From positions 4,150,001-4,214,000 of the forward strand of contig NC_021184.1 in the NCBI RefSeq assembly GCF_000233715.2: a stretch of 64,000 nucleotides of DNA. Direction: 5' to 3'. A program made the translations under genes and the position numbers. The notes beneath the pieces are model-generated. The model was not told the DNA's origin. It did not search any database and saw nothing but the letters and a program-made list of their open reading frames with translations. Shown piece after piece: positions 45,683-54,779 of the stretch; within the stretch, counting starts at the first letter, position 1; each line of letters begins with the position of its first letter. This DNA comes from Desulfoscipio gibsoniae DSM 7213. Its GTDB lineage: Bacteria; Bacillota; Desulfotomaculia; Desulfotomaculales; Desulfallaceae.

Positions 45683-45918
45683 GAAGCACGGGGACGGTTC
45701 CCTTGCTTCCGCAACAAAAAAATGCTCAACTACCGTGTATTACCGGCAGTTGAGCATTTGTCCAATAGCTGCGCTATTAAAATCTATTTTTTTCTCTTTT
45801 AGGTTGGTTATAACCACGTTCTCCATATGGTTGCAAATTGTTACGATTTCCCAAAGAAACATGAGAATCGCCCACTGTTTCCCCTGCCTTGGAAGCAAGA
45901 GAACCGTCCTCGTGCTTC
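45683..45918. repeat. Dispersed repeat family A: inverted pair (REPIN-like)
   Basis: Left arm 45683-45711 (GAAGCACGGGGACGGTTCCC, then TTGCTTCCG) and right arm 45891-45918 in inverted orientation (GGAAGCAAGAGAACCGTCCT, then CGTGCTTC). They enclose about 180 bp that includes the pepF terminator. The right arm abuts the pepF stop codon. Confidence 0.75.
45715..45760 (-). terminator. Intrinsic terminator of pepF
   Basis: AAATGCTCAACT / AGTTGAGCATTT, with extra CCG pairing in the loop, followed by TTTTT on the minus strand. Confidence 0.85.
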
Positions 45919-47720
45919 TAGAGGGCCAGGTCCTCCAATTCCGCTACCAGGCGGGCAAATACGTCCAGGCATTCCTGCACGGGCTGCGGGATGGTCATAT
46001 CTACCCCGGCCGATTTTAACAGGTTCAGGGGGTAATCAGAGCCACCCTTATGCAAAAACTCAATATAGCGGGCAACTGCGGAGCCGCCTTCTTCGGTAAT
46101 GCGGCGCGTCAGAGCGGTGGCCGCTGAAAAGCCTGTGGCATATTTGTACACGTAAAACGCGGTGTAAAAGTGGGGTATCCGGGCCCATTCCATGTCCACT
46201 TCACTGTCCACCACCATCTCCGGTCCGTAATAATCCACATTCAGCCCGTGGTAAATCCGGCAAAGCAGTTCGGGGGTCAGCGCTTCCCCGGCTTCCACCC
46301 GCTCATGAATGATTTTTTCAAACTCGGCAAACATGGTTTGCCTGTAAACAGTACCCCGGAATTGTTCCAGGTAGTGATTGAGCAAATATATTTTCTTATC
46401 CCGGTCTTTAACAGTTTGGAGCAGATATTGCATCAGCAAAGATTCATTGACCGTGGAGGCTACTTCAGCGGTAAATATTTTATAATGAGCATAGACGTAA
46501 GGCTGCGTTTCAAAAGAATAGTAAGTATGCATGGCGTGGCCCATTTCGTGGGCCAGGGTAAACACATTATTCAAGTTATCCTGGTAGTTCAGCAGCACAT
46601 AGGGATGGGTGCCGTACGGGCCCCAAGAATAGGCGCCGCTGGTTTTACCCTTGTTTTCGTAGACATCCACCCAGCCACCGTTAATTCCCTGCACCATTGT
46701 TTCCACATAGGCATCACCCAGCGGGGCCAGGCCTTCCCGCACCATATTTACCCCTTCCGGGTAAAGGATTTTCCAGTCCACATCCTGGACCACAGGATTA
46801 TAAATATCGTACATGTGCAGTTCGTCAAGCCCCAGCAATTTTTTACGCAGGCGCATATAGCGGTAAAAAGGTTCCAGGCTGCCGCGCACCATGCTGATCA
46901 AATTGTCATATACCTCTTTAGACACATTATCGGCAAAAAGAGAGGCTTTAAGGGCTGAAGGATGCTTGCGTACCCGGGCATAAAACACATCTTTTTTGAC
47001 ACTGGCACCCAGGGTGGCGGCCAGGGTGTTTTGCAACCGGCGGTATGAGCCATACAGTGAAATAAAGGCATCCCTGCGCACCCGGCGGTCCCTGCTTTCC
47101 ATAAACTTTAGATAGCGGCCGTGGGTAAGTTCCACCTCACGGCCCTGTTCATCCTGCACCGGGGCAAAGGTCAGATCGGCGTTGTTGATCATTCTGAATA
47201 TGTTGGCTGAGGCCTGGGTTACTTCTTCTGCCCGGGCAATAATCTGCTCTTCCTCGGCGGACAGGATATGCGGCTTTTGCCTCACCAGTTCCTCCAGTAC
47301 AAACCGGTACAAACCAAGGCCCGGTTCTTCTTGCAAAAACTGTTTTATAGTCTCATCCGGCACCGCCAGTATTTCAGGCACATAAAAGGAAACTGCCGCC
47401 TGCACCTGGGCGCTCAAGCTTTCAGACCGGTCGGTCAGGGCCTGGTAAACCGGATTGGTGTTATCCTCATCGCGACGCATGCGGGCATAGGTGTATATTT
47501 TTTCATTGACCGCTTCCAGCTGCTCCTGCAGTTGAAAGGCTTCCAATAGTGTCCGGGCCGACGTACCCAGCTTACCTTTGAAGGACTCCACCCGGGCTGC
47601 CAGGTCCAGCGCCTTGCGGTAGTCCTGCTCCCAGGCTTCGTCACCGGGATAAATATCCTCCAGCCGCCATTTAAACTGATCATCGATTTCCCGGCGGGTG
47701 GGCAGATTACCTTTGCTCAC
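45918..47720 (-). CDS. pepF: Oligoendopeptidase F
   Basis: 600 residues, the usual length. The M3 zinc-peptidase motif HEMGHAMHTYY lies near residue 387, with the downstream Glu in FTAEVASTVNE. N-terminal sequence LPTRREIDDQFKWRLEDIYPGDEAW is typical of PepF. It degrades oligopeptides in the cytoplasm. GTG 47720 follows GAGGGGG by seven bases. Confidence 0.95.
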   Translation of the reverse strand: MSKGNLPTRREIDDQFKWRLEDIYPGDEAWEQDYRKALDLAARVESFKGKLGTSARTLLEAFQLQEQLEAVNEKIYTYARMRRDEDNTNPVYQALTDRSESLSAQVQAAVSFYVPEILAVPDETIKQFLQEEPGLGLYRFVLEELVRQKPHILSAEEEQIIARAEEVTQASANIFRMINNADLTFAPVQDEQGREVELTHGRYLKFMESRDRRVRRDAFISLYGSYRRLQNTLAATLGASVKKDVFYARVRKHPSALKASLFADNVSKEVYDNLISMVRGSLEPFYRYMRLRKKLLGLDELHMYDIYNPVVQDVDWKILYPEGVNMVREGLAPLGDAYVETMVQGINGGWVDVYENKGKTSGAYSWGPYGTHPYVLLNYQDNLNNVFTLAHEMGHAMHTYYSFETQPYVYAHYKIFTAEVASTVNESLLMQYLLQTVKDRDKKIYLLNHYLEQFRGTVYRQTMFAEFEKIIHERVEAGEALTPELLCRIYHGLNVDYYGPEMVVDSEVDMEWARIPHFYTAFYVYKYATGFSAATALTRRITEEGGSAVARYIEFLHKGGSDYPLNLLKSAGVDMTIPQPVQECLDVFARLVAELEDLAL

Positions 47721-47959
47721 AACAAATCCCCCTCGTGTAAATAATCTCCTGCTTAAGAAAAGTATTCAAATAGCTTTTAACTATACCCTTTACTATATTT
47801 TGCCTGCAAATACCTGTTTTTTTACATTTATTTTTAAAGCGGGGCAGATGTGCATCTTTTCTGTACCGAAGAACAGTTTCTTTGCAGAGTTGCGTTTTAG
47901 TGGTATATTTTTGATAGCAAGCTTTGGCTGTATTGCTTTTTGCCGAAAGGGTGGTATAA

Positions 47960-48589
47960 ATGTGCGGGCGCTTTACGCTGACTGTGGAGTTATCCACTGT
48001 TATAAGGATTTTTCAGGTTCATTGGGACTACAAAAGTTTCGATTATAGCAAGCGCTACAACATTGCCCCCACCCAGAATGTCCTGGTGATTACCCGCACG
48101 GAAGAAAGCAGGGAAATATCACTGATGCGCTGGGGTTTAATACCCCACTGGGCCAAGGATGCCTCAATCGCCAGTAAGCTCATTAACGCCCGGGCAGAAA
48201 CAGTCGATCAAAAGCCCTCTTTTAAACCTTCCTTTTTGCACCGCAGGTGCCTTATTCCCGCTGACGGCTTTTACGAGTGGAAAAAGAAAGCCGGCGAAAA
48301 AACCCCCTTGCGTATCACGCTGCCCGATCAAGAGGTTTTTGCTTTCGCCGGCATCTGGGCCAGGTGGCGTTCGCCCAAGGGCCAGGATATCCATTCCTGC
48401 AGCATCATCACAACTGAAGCCAATAATCAAATGCGTGATATACATAACCGCATGCCGGTTATATTATCCGGGTCAAGTGCCCATCACGCCTGGCTGGCAT
48501 CAAACGAGCCCGCCGTGCTCAAGGAACTGCTGCAACCCTACGGCGGGCCGATGGTGGTGTATCCGGTTGATGAGATTTCAAATAAATGA
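47960..48589 (+). CDS. SRAP-domain protein (YedK/HMCES type)
   Basis: 209 residues with all catalytic features of the SOS-response-associated peptidase family: Cys2 exposed after Met removal (MCGRFTL), NARAET (Asn), GFYEWKK (Glu) and HNRMPVIL (His). The family crosslinks to abasic sites in single-stranded DNA through Cys2 to protect them. AAAGGGTGG precedes ATG 47960. No SOS box was identified. Confidence 0.95.
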   Translation: MCGRFTLTVELSTVIRIFQVHWDYKSFDYSKRYNIAPTQNVLVITRTEESREISLMRWGLIPHWAKDASIASKLINARAETVDQKPSFKPSFLHRRCLIPADGFYEWKKKAGEKTPLRITLPDQEVFAFAGIWARWRSPKGQDIHSCSIITTEANNQMRDIHNRMPVILSGSSAHHAWLASNEPAVLKELLQPYGGPMVVYPVDEISNK

Positions 48590-48635
48590 AAGGTATACCC
48601 GGCCTTGTGATTTATTGGGCCACTACCCGAAGACA

Positions 48636-48695
48636 TTTCCCATTTCCCCTGCGACCGTTCAACTTTTAACTCAACTTTTAACACCTGGCACCAGT
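48636..48695 (-). repeat. Dispersed repeat family B, copy 3
   Basis: On the minus strand: ACTGGTGCCAGGTGTTAAAA, then GTTGAGTTAAAAGTTGAACG and GTCGCAGGGG. It lies between convergent genes. Confidence 0.7.
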
Positions 48696-48729
48696 GTTGT
48701 TAACAACCCCCTCGTACCCAACCGATTTT

Positions 48730-49584
48730 CTAGTACACCGCCGGATTATTGTATTCAATTTCATTGACCTCGAATTGATACCAATTAAAGTCTCCACTTT
48801 CTAATTTCCAAATTACTTCCCCTTTGGTGGGCACCCTGATACCGTCTAATTCCCGGTAATCCCGCATGATAATTGACCATGTTTCCAGGACATACCGCCC
48901 GTCGAAATCACCGTATCTTTCAGCAACAAAGCTGGCAACCTCACCCTGGTCGTTAAAAGTGAACACCCCCGAAGCAGTTACCCCTCCATAGCTCATGGTA
49001 GCCCTGGCGGAATGCTCATCGACAGCTTCCCACATAATATAATCGGCCAGTGCCGCAGTGGGTATCCATACCGTCTCGGCAAGATACCGCACCAGCGAAC
49101 CCTGGTCTATTTCTTTGCCCCTGCCATCCGCAACTGTTACCAGTGACATAAGTCTAATGAGCATGTTTCCCCGGCCTTGATAATACTTGTCCTTGCCGGC
49201 GATATGCACAAAGGGGGCCGCTTTAACTTTGGCTATCCAAATATATCCCGGTCTGTCCACCGTAAAATACTGTTCCGCTACCAGGGGCATCCACGGGTTT
49301 TCTTTTTTCATCCTCATTACCGCTGTCTGCTTTAAACGGGCAGAGGTGATTCTCTCTTGACCCACCACACCAGAGTTTACAAGCCAGTTTCGAACGCTTG
49401 GCGGCAGATCTTTTAAGTCGTCCTCCCGGATAATTTCACCTTTTGTTTTGACACCGGCAAAAAATTCTCCAACTTCAATTTTGGCTTTCCGGTAAAATCT
49501 GATATTTGCTATATGCGATATTATCAATATCGCTACAATAATTCCGGCCAGTATACCTATAATCAGAAGGGCTATCTTCGGCAT
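48730..49584 (-). CDS. DUF6544-like membrane-anchored protein
   Basis: 284 residues. Residues 4-24 form one membrane helix (IALLIIGILAGIIVAILII); the remainder is a soluble beta-rich domain with KDLPPSVRNWLVNSGVVG, LKQTAVMRMKKENPWMPLVAEQYF and TASGVFTFNDQGEVASFVAERY, which I associate with DUF6544/DUF6920. The anchored domain is probably extracytoplasmic. Function unknown; no operon partner. Confidence 0.7.
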   Translation of the reverse strand: MPKIALLIIGILAGIIVAILIISHIANIRFYRKAKIEVGEFFAGVKTKGEIIREDDLKDLPPSVRNWLVNSGVVGQERITSARLKQTAVMRMKKENPWMPLVAEQYFTVDRPGYIWIAKVKAAPFVHIAGKDKYYQGRGNMLIRLMSLVTVADGRGKEIDQGSLVRYLAETVWIPTAALADYIMWEAVDEHSARATMSYGGVTASGVFTFNDQGEVASFVAERYGDFDGRYVLETWSIIMRDYRELDGIRVPTKGEVIWKLESGDFNWYQFEVNEIEYNNPAVY

Positions 49585-49645
49585 AATTAAACAGTCCCCT
49601 TATATAAATAGTCAAAATACTAGGACGTTATAACTTCCGTTCTTT

Positions 49646-50590
49646 TTAACTGTTATTCACCGCCCCGCCTTGAGTTATGCCATGTAAGCTTTCAAAGCCC
49701 TGGGTTGTTTTGATATGTAACCGCGGATATGCCAGGGTAATACCTGCAGCCTGGAAGTACTCCAAAATTACCCGCCGGAATTCTCTTCCTAAAAACCAGT
49801 AGTGCGCGGGCTCAACCACAGCTACCAATGTGAACACCACTCCCCGCTCATCCTTGTTGATATCCGTAATGCCATAAATCTGGGGTGGTTCAACAAAAGA
49901 GCCGTTTTCCTGCTTGATCAGCTTATCGGCGTGGGTGCTGGTGATATTCTGACAAACTTTCTCCAGCGTCCTGATTACGCCTTGCAGATCTTCCTCAAAG
50001 GGTACCGAAACTGAGACTACGGTACGCAAATGGCCGCGGTTATAGTTTTTGACCGTTTTAATTTCCGAATTGGCAATATAAAATTTTTTACCGCTCCATT
50101 CCCTGATAGTGGTCATCCGCAAACCCAATTCCTCCACTGTTCCGGATACCTGGTCGTTGACTTCGATAAAATCGCCCACATGGAACTGGTCTTCAAACAT
50201 GATAAAAAACCCCGTAATAATGTCCTTGACCAGGTTTTGGGCGCCAAAACCAACAGCCAAACCCACTATACCGGCACTGGCCAGCATGGGCGTAATGTTG
50301 ATATCAAAAACGGCCAGCAAGGTAAGAACTGACACAATATAGATAACATAGCGGGTTCCTGAAAGCAGCAGCGTCTTTAATGTATTGGCTTTATTAAAAT
50401 CACTTGTGGGCCGCTCAAATATTTTATTAACCAGGGTGACCCGCAGCTTTAATAGCAAATAGGTAATGAATAAAATGACGCCGGCGTACAATAATTTCGC
50501 CAGTAAAAATTGAAAGTTAATATTAATGTACTCCAAGATCAACCGGTACTGCTCCTGCCAGAAATCAATAAAAATTTTCCTCACCTCCAC
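49646..50590 (-). CDS. Small-conductance mechanosensitive channel (MscS family)
   Basis: 314 residues: about three N-terminal membrane segments, the pore helix and upper-domain signature ASAGIVGLAVGFGAQNLVKDIITGFFIMFEDQFHVGDFIEV, then the beta domain (NSEIKTVKNYNRGHLRTVV). It releases solutes at hypo-osmotic shock. The start is uncertain: GTG 50590 lies inside the GGAGG region and no better ATG follows. Same strand as the amidohydrolase gene upstream (gap 37 bp), so possibly co-transcribed. Confidence 0.9.
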   Translation of the reverse strand: MEVRKIFIDFWQEQYRLILEYININFQFLLAKLLYAGVILFITYLLLKLRVTLVNKIFERPTSDFNKANTLKTLLLSGTRYVIYIVSVLTLLAVFDINITPMLASAGIVGLAVGFGAQNLVKDIITGFFIMFEDQFHVGDFIEVNDQVSGTVEELGLRMTTIREWSGKKFYIANSEIKTVKNYNRGHLRTVVSVSVPFEEDLQGVIRTLEKVCQNITSTHADKLIKQENGSFVEPPQIYGITDINKDERGVVFTLVAVVEPAHYWFLGREFRRVILEYFQAAGITLAYPRLHIKTTQGFESLHGITQGGAVNNS

Positions 50591-50627
50591 AACTCTATGG
50601 CAGCGATGCTTTTTCCAGGTGCCTCCT

Positions 50628-52373
50628 TTAAAGCGGCATGGGGGGATATAAAATTTGCCCGGTTTTCACATCAATTATCCCGCCGGCTGTAATCCGTGGT
50701 CCGGGTAGAAAATCGCATACTAAAAATAAAAGGGTATATATAATGTCGTGATATGGATAACCACATTCACGCACCTTCTCTTGCAAAGTATTAAGGGTCT
50801 CCATCGATACTTCATAGGGATCCGCGCTCATAATTCCGCCGTAAACCAGTGGCATTTTAAACATATCTTTATTACCATCAACCAGCGCAATACCACCTCC
50901 CATATCCACTACCGCTGCAGCTGCAGCCGCCATGGCTGTCCGGTTACGGCCCAGCACCAGTAGGTCATACGATGTTGTAAATGTGGCAGCCAAAGCTTCC
51001 ATATGCCCAAAACCCTCAACAAATCCGTTGGTCACCCATTTACCCCGGTGGTCAACTAAAGCGCAGTAAAGCATGTCTTCCTTACGTTCTAAAAACCCGC
51101 CCCGGGATTCCAGCGTTCTTTCTTTTAAACGGTTGATGGCTGCTGATATAACTTCAATGACGGGAAAGATGGCGGAACTGTCCGAGGGGACACCAAACAA
51201 ACCGGGATTGCTGACCAGTTCGCGGGGAGGCAGTTTGGCTTTAAGGCCCAAAGAAATCCAGTCGGGCTCAGGAATAGATACACAGCACTTCCCGTCTGCA
51301 GCAACTACATTTCCCCCGACGATAACCAGGCGGGGTTTAAAGTTTTGCAGATCCGGCAAAAGGAGGATATCGGCATGCATCCCGGGTGCGATAGCGCCGA
51401 TTTTCCTGTCCAGACCAAGATAGGTGGCCGCATTAATAGTGGCCATTTGAATGGCTGTGACGGGTTCCACACCGACTTTAACCGCCTTTCTAACCATCCC
51501 TTCAATCCAGCCCTCACGCGCTAAAAACCCCGGCGTGGAGCCATCGGTGGAAAAAAGAAGTCTATGCGTCTGCACCTTATAATCTGTTACCGCCCTCAAC
51601 AGCTCAGGCAAATCGCGCCTTAGCGAGCTGTGGCGAAGGATGGTCCAAAGGCCCAGGCGCAGTCTATTGATCGCTTCCTCCGCCGTAATGGCCTCATGAC
51701 AGGATTCCACCCCGACCGCAGCCACCGCATTTAGCTTATCGTAAGAGCACCCGGCCGCATGCCCTTCAAACCCCAGACCTCGCTCCTCCGCCAGTTTAAT
51801 TCTCCGCATGACGGACTCGTTCCCCTCAACCAGCTTTGGCCAGCGGGTAATTTCACCTACTTTAATAACGTGAGGATCCATGAAGACCTTGTCCAGGTTG
51901 GGAATGGAAAACAATTCTGGTTCCTCCGGGTCAATGGTTTGGTGCATTATCCGGGCCACCCAGTAGAGCCGGGCGGGAAGCTTGGCCAGGGCTTTCATTA
52001 TTCTTAAAAAGCCGTCAGCCCCCAGGTAAGCATAAAAAAATAAATTGTCGCATACAAAGGTAGTGGTTCCGAGGGCCAGATGGACTTCAACCATAGTAGC
52101 CGGCGTGTAAACCATCCAGGGATGAGTATGTACCTCGATAAAGCCCGGGCACAAATAACACCCTGACGCGTCTATAATTTCTGTTCGTGGACCCACCATT
52201 TTACGGCTGTTTCCAACATAGGCTATTTTGCCCTGAAAAACCGCTATATTGGCCGGGTAAATTTCACCGGTAAACACGTTAACCAGAGAACCGCCCTCAA
52301 TATATAAATCGGCTGCCCCTTTTCCAGCAGCCACCGCTACTATTTTCTGCATATCGGCAACTGTTTTACCCAA
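50628..52373 (-). CDS. Adenine-deaminase-like amidohydrolase (divergent paralogue)
   Basis: 581 residues with the amidohydrolase and C-terminal Ade-type domains. Metal ligands are retained (PGFIEVHTHPWM HxH, KVGEITRWPKL Glu, FEGHAAG His, VESCHEAI His, LFSTDGSTPG Asp), but the segments around them differ from Ade: ESSM becomes PWM and the DPHEIAN loop becomes CDNLFFYAY. It resembles the YerA-type group rather than the canonical enzyme at 38409, so the substrate may not be adenine. TTG 52373 with GGAG ten bases upstream. Confidence 0.85.
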   Translation of the reverse strand: MGKTVADMQKIVAVAAGKGAADLYIEGGSLVNVFTGEIYPANIAVFQGKIAYVGNSRKMVGPRTEIIDASGCYLCPGFIEVHTHPWMVYTPATMVEVHLALGTTTFVCDNLFFYAYLGADGFLRIMKALAKLPARLYWVARIMHQTIDPEEPELFSIPNLDKVFMDPHVIKVGEITRWPKLVEGNESVMRRIKLAEERGLGFEGHAAGCSYDKLNAVAAVGVESCHEAITAEEAINRLRLGLWTILRHSSLRRDLPELLRAVTDYKVQTHRLLFSTDGSTPGFLAREGWIEGMVRKAVKVGVEPVTAIQMATINAATYLGLDRKIGAIAPGMHADILLLPDLQNFKPRLVIVGGNVVAADGKCCVSIPEPDWISLGLKAKLPPRELVSNPGLFGVPSDSSAIFPVIEVISAAINRLKERTLESRGGFLERKEDMLYCALVDHRGKWVTNGFVEGFGHMEALAATFTTSYDLLVLGRNRTAMAAAAAAVVDMGGGIALVDGNKDMFKMPLVYGGIMSADPYEVSMETLNTLQEKVRECGYPYHDIIYTLLFLVCDFLPGPRITAGGIIDVKTGQILYPPMPL

Positions 52374-52469
52374 AAAATCATCACTCCAGTTAAGTCTTTA
52401 TTCCGTATCTGTCTTCCGCATTTCCCGAAGACTGCATCTTATGTTAATGCTACCTTAATATAATAACTA

Positions 52470-52498
52470 TTGCAACAACTCCCCGCCTGGTTTATAAT
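52470..52498 (+). promoter_or_regulatory. Promoter of the leader RNA and four-gene operon
   Basis: TTGCAA (52470-52475), 17-nt spacer, TATAAT (52493-52498). The predicted start is near 52505. Confidence 0.75.
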
Positions 52499-52504
52499 GA
52501 TATC

Positions 52505-52640
52505 GTAGTATGGCAGGATGGTAAATAGGGCAAATTGTAGTTTAATTCGGTAGTATTGTAGTATGGAACCGGTGATATTTTTACTCCGGTTATTCATACG
52601 TTGCCTTTGCACACCCCTGTGGGGGTGTTTTTTGTTTTTT
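52505..52640 (+). ncRNA. Orphan leader RNA or small RNA with terminator
   Basis: A 135-nt segment between a strong promoter and the terminator at 52611-52640. It contains GTAGTATGG twice (around 52507 and 52557) and a hairpin ACCGG...CCGGT (around 52568-52590). No known riboswitch core (T-box, purine, SAM, TPP, cobalamin) was recognised. Transcription that passes the terminator enters the operon at 52872. Either an attenuator-type cis element or a short RNA. Confidence 0.5.
52611..52640 (+). terminator. Intrinsic terminator in the leader
   Basis: ACACCCC / GGGGTGT with a 4-nt loop, followed by TTTTTTGTTTTTT. The 231 bp that follow up to 52871 hold no supported gene. Confidence 0.85.
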
Positions 52641-52871
52641 CGGCAGTTTTACCGCCCTATGCATTCAGGTCACGCTGCGTCTATCGCACGTGTTTTTATT
52701 TTTAGGGCAGTTTTATATGCTTAGGATGTTTATCGGCGGGGAGGTGAAAATTTCAGGAGCCAGGGGTTATGATCTGGCTATTTATCCAAAGTTCAATGTA
52801 AATGGCATTTGCAACAATGAAAAATCAAGTACAACATGCCAATTAATTAATTATTACGGGAGGACAGTAGA

Positions 52872-54092
52872 ATGGGAATGAACCAGGCAGTTTTAACGCC
52901 GCGCAAGCAGTCAATTGAAATCGGCATTTCCGGGGGACCGTTTGACCGCATTACCACGGTACTGGAGGAATTTGAGCCGGGGCAAAGGGATTTTATCGTT
53001 TACCCCCAGAGTTTTGACGTGGAACCCCGTACAGCAGCCAGTGTTGAAGAAAGCGAAGTGGAAGTTACCGTTCCGGCCCGCCTACACACCTCAGTGCTGG
53101 ATATGAACAGATTTAACACCACCCGTCCCGGCGGGGGCGGCATCGGCTTTGCCGTGGGCATTTACTTCCGGGCCCGGGTGCAGGCGACCAAAAGGCCCGA
53201 TATAGTGGTTAAAGGGCAGCGCACGCTGATTGTCAGGCACTTTGCCAGTGTTTTCAAAGAGATACTGGGCTACACCGGCGGTTTTGAAATTGAGCTGTAT
53301 GACCACGGTCGTCGTCATGTGGGCATGGGTTCCTCGACGGGTACCATGTGCGCGGCCTGTATCGGAATTAACGAAGTGCTGGGGCGCCCTTTTAAAAACT
53401 GGGAACTGCGCCGCATATTGGGTTTTAACGCCTGCGAAGAAAGCCCGCTGAATAATACCTGCCTGATTCGCGCCTTTGAGACCGGCCTGGGGGCAATGGC
53501 CGGTATCAATGGGGGCATGGTGCTGGGCACCGATGATATGGAACTGATTTATCGCATATCTTTACCCGAAACCCGGGCATTAATCGTTATTCCTGATGTG
53601 CCCAGCCTGGAAGATGAGTTTACCGGCAAAGATACCGCAGCCCAATCGGAAGTGGAGCTGCTGATGCGCCGGGCCAGGTACCTGGACTACTTGCAATGCG
53701 GCACCAAATCACAAATTATTTTGCTGGATCTGCTGCCGGCCATGGTCAGGAGCGATCTCAAAGGGATAGGAAACGCTATTTTCGAGCTGGCTTTTCTGGG
53801 CTCCAAGCGGGCCGAATGCGAGCAGCACGGGCTGAGCGGCGCGCCTATTTACCGGTATATCGGCAGCGTGAGGCAAATGGGTGCCGAGGTGGTGGGCATG
53901 AGCTCAGTAGGTCCTACTGTTTATGCGCTGACCCGCAATGATGAAGTTTACCGGCGCATGTTAAAGTTTTTAGAGTCGGAAAATGTGCCGGCCAACAGAA
54001 TTATCGAAACCCACGTAGATAATACCGGCGCCCGGGTGATGGAAAGCGGCAAAGAAAGGACTTACCAGCATGAAGGATGGTTGCGAAGTTAA
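52872..54092 (+). CDS. GHMP-fold protein, beta-RFAP-synthase-like
   Basis: 406 residues. The GHMP phosphate-binding loop is visible as RRHVGMGSSTGTMCA, after a PARLHTSVLDMNRFNTTRPGGGGIGF N-terminal block, and a C-terminal segment AEVVGMSSVGPTVYALT. The pattern resembles beta-ribofuranosylaminobenzene-5'-phosphate synthase, which couples PRPP to p-aminobenzoate in methanopterin synthesis; here no other methanopterin gene is present, so the acceptor is unknown. GGGAGGA precedes ATG 52872. Its end overlaps the next gene by 23 bases. Confidence 0.75.
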   Translation: MGMNQAVLTPRKQSIEIGISGGPFDRITTVLEEFEPGQRDFIVYPQSFDVEPRTAASVEESEVEVTVPARLHTSVLDMNRFNTTRPGGGGIGFAVGIYFRARVQATKRPDIVVKGQRTLIVRHFASVFKEILGYTGGFEIELYDHGRRHVGMGSSTGTMCAACIGINEVLGRPFKNWELRRILGFNACEESPLNNTCLIRAFETGLGAMAGINGGMVLGTDDMELIYRISLPETRALIVIPDVPSLEDEFTGKDTAAQSEVELLMRRARYLDYLQCGTKSQIILLDLLPAMVRSDLKGIGNAIFELAFLGSKRAECEQHGLSGAPIYRYIGSVRQMGAEVVGMSSVGPTVYALTRNDEVYRRMLKFLESENVPANRIIETHVDNTGARVMESGKERTYQHEGWLRS

Positions 54093-54777
54093 AATATGCG
54101 GCATTACCAATATTGAAGACGCGCTGTCAGCAGCCCGGGAGGGGGCGGATTATTTGGGGGTGGTGGTGGAGGTGTCCTACTCTCCCCGCTCCCTCACGGT
54201 GGAAGGGGCACGGGAAATATTTTCCCGCACCCCCCTGCCCGCAGTAGCGCTGGTGTATCAGATGTCGCCGGAGCGGATTAAATACCTGGTAAATTCACTG
54301 CACCCCCATGCCCTGCAATTTCTTAACCTAGCGCCAGAGACCATTACCTGGTGTAAAAAGGAGTTCACCGAGCTTGAGTGCTGGCAGTCCCTGCACCTGC
54401 CCCCGGCAGGCGAAGGTTTGGACCGGGAAAATGTATTGGCGCAAATAAAGGCCGGCTGCGAGGCGGGTGCCGACGTGATTGTGCTGGATACGGCAGCGGT
54501 GGTGGGCGGCACTCAAAGGTATGGCGGAACGGGCCGGACAAGTGACTGGCAGCTGGTGCGGGAACTGGGGGTGGCCTGTACGGTGCCCCTGTTTTTGGCG
54601 GGGGGAATTAACCCGGCCAATGTTCAGGCAGCTATCAAGGTGGTAAACCCGGAAGGCATCGACCTCTGCTCGGGGGTGGAGGCCCAGCCCGGCAAAAAAA
54701 GTCCCGATAAAATCCGGGCCTTGATGCAAGCAGTCAGAGAAACAATCAGGGAAGCAACTAGCGAAAGGAATGGATAA
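54070..54777 (+). CDS. TrpF-like phosphoribosyl isomerase-fold protein
   Basis: 235 residues, TIM-barrel. Phosphoribosylanthranilate-isomerase landmarks are present: EVKICGITNIEDALSA (catalytic Cys), VIVLDTAAVVGGTQRYGGTGRTSDW (Asp and phosphate-binding glycines) and LFLAGGINPANVQAA. No other trp gene is nearby, so this is not tryptophan synthesis. It probably acts on an N- or C-phosphoribosyl aromatic made by the preceding gene. AAAGGA lies nine bases before ATG 54070. Confidence 0.8.
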   Translation: MKDGCEVKICGITNIEDALSAAREGADYLGVVVEVSYSPRSLTVEGAREIFSRTPLPAVALVYQMSPERIKYLVNSLHPHALQFLNLAPETITWCKKEFTELECWQSLHLPPAGEGLDRENVLAQIKAGCEAGADVIVLDTAAVVGGTQRYGGTGRTSDWQLVRELGVACTVPLFLAGGINPANVQAAIKVVNPEGIDLCSGVEAQPGKKSPDKIRALMQAVRETIREATSERNG

Positions 54778-54779
54778 AG

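Noticed and set aside
52743-52881. A short plus frame in the operon leader (46 codons from GTG)
   Set aside because: Its GTG sits inside the only GGAGG and it overlaps the true operon start; no family features.
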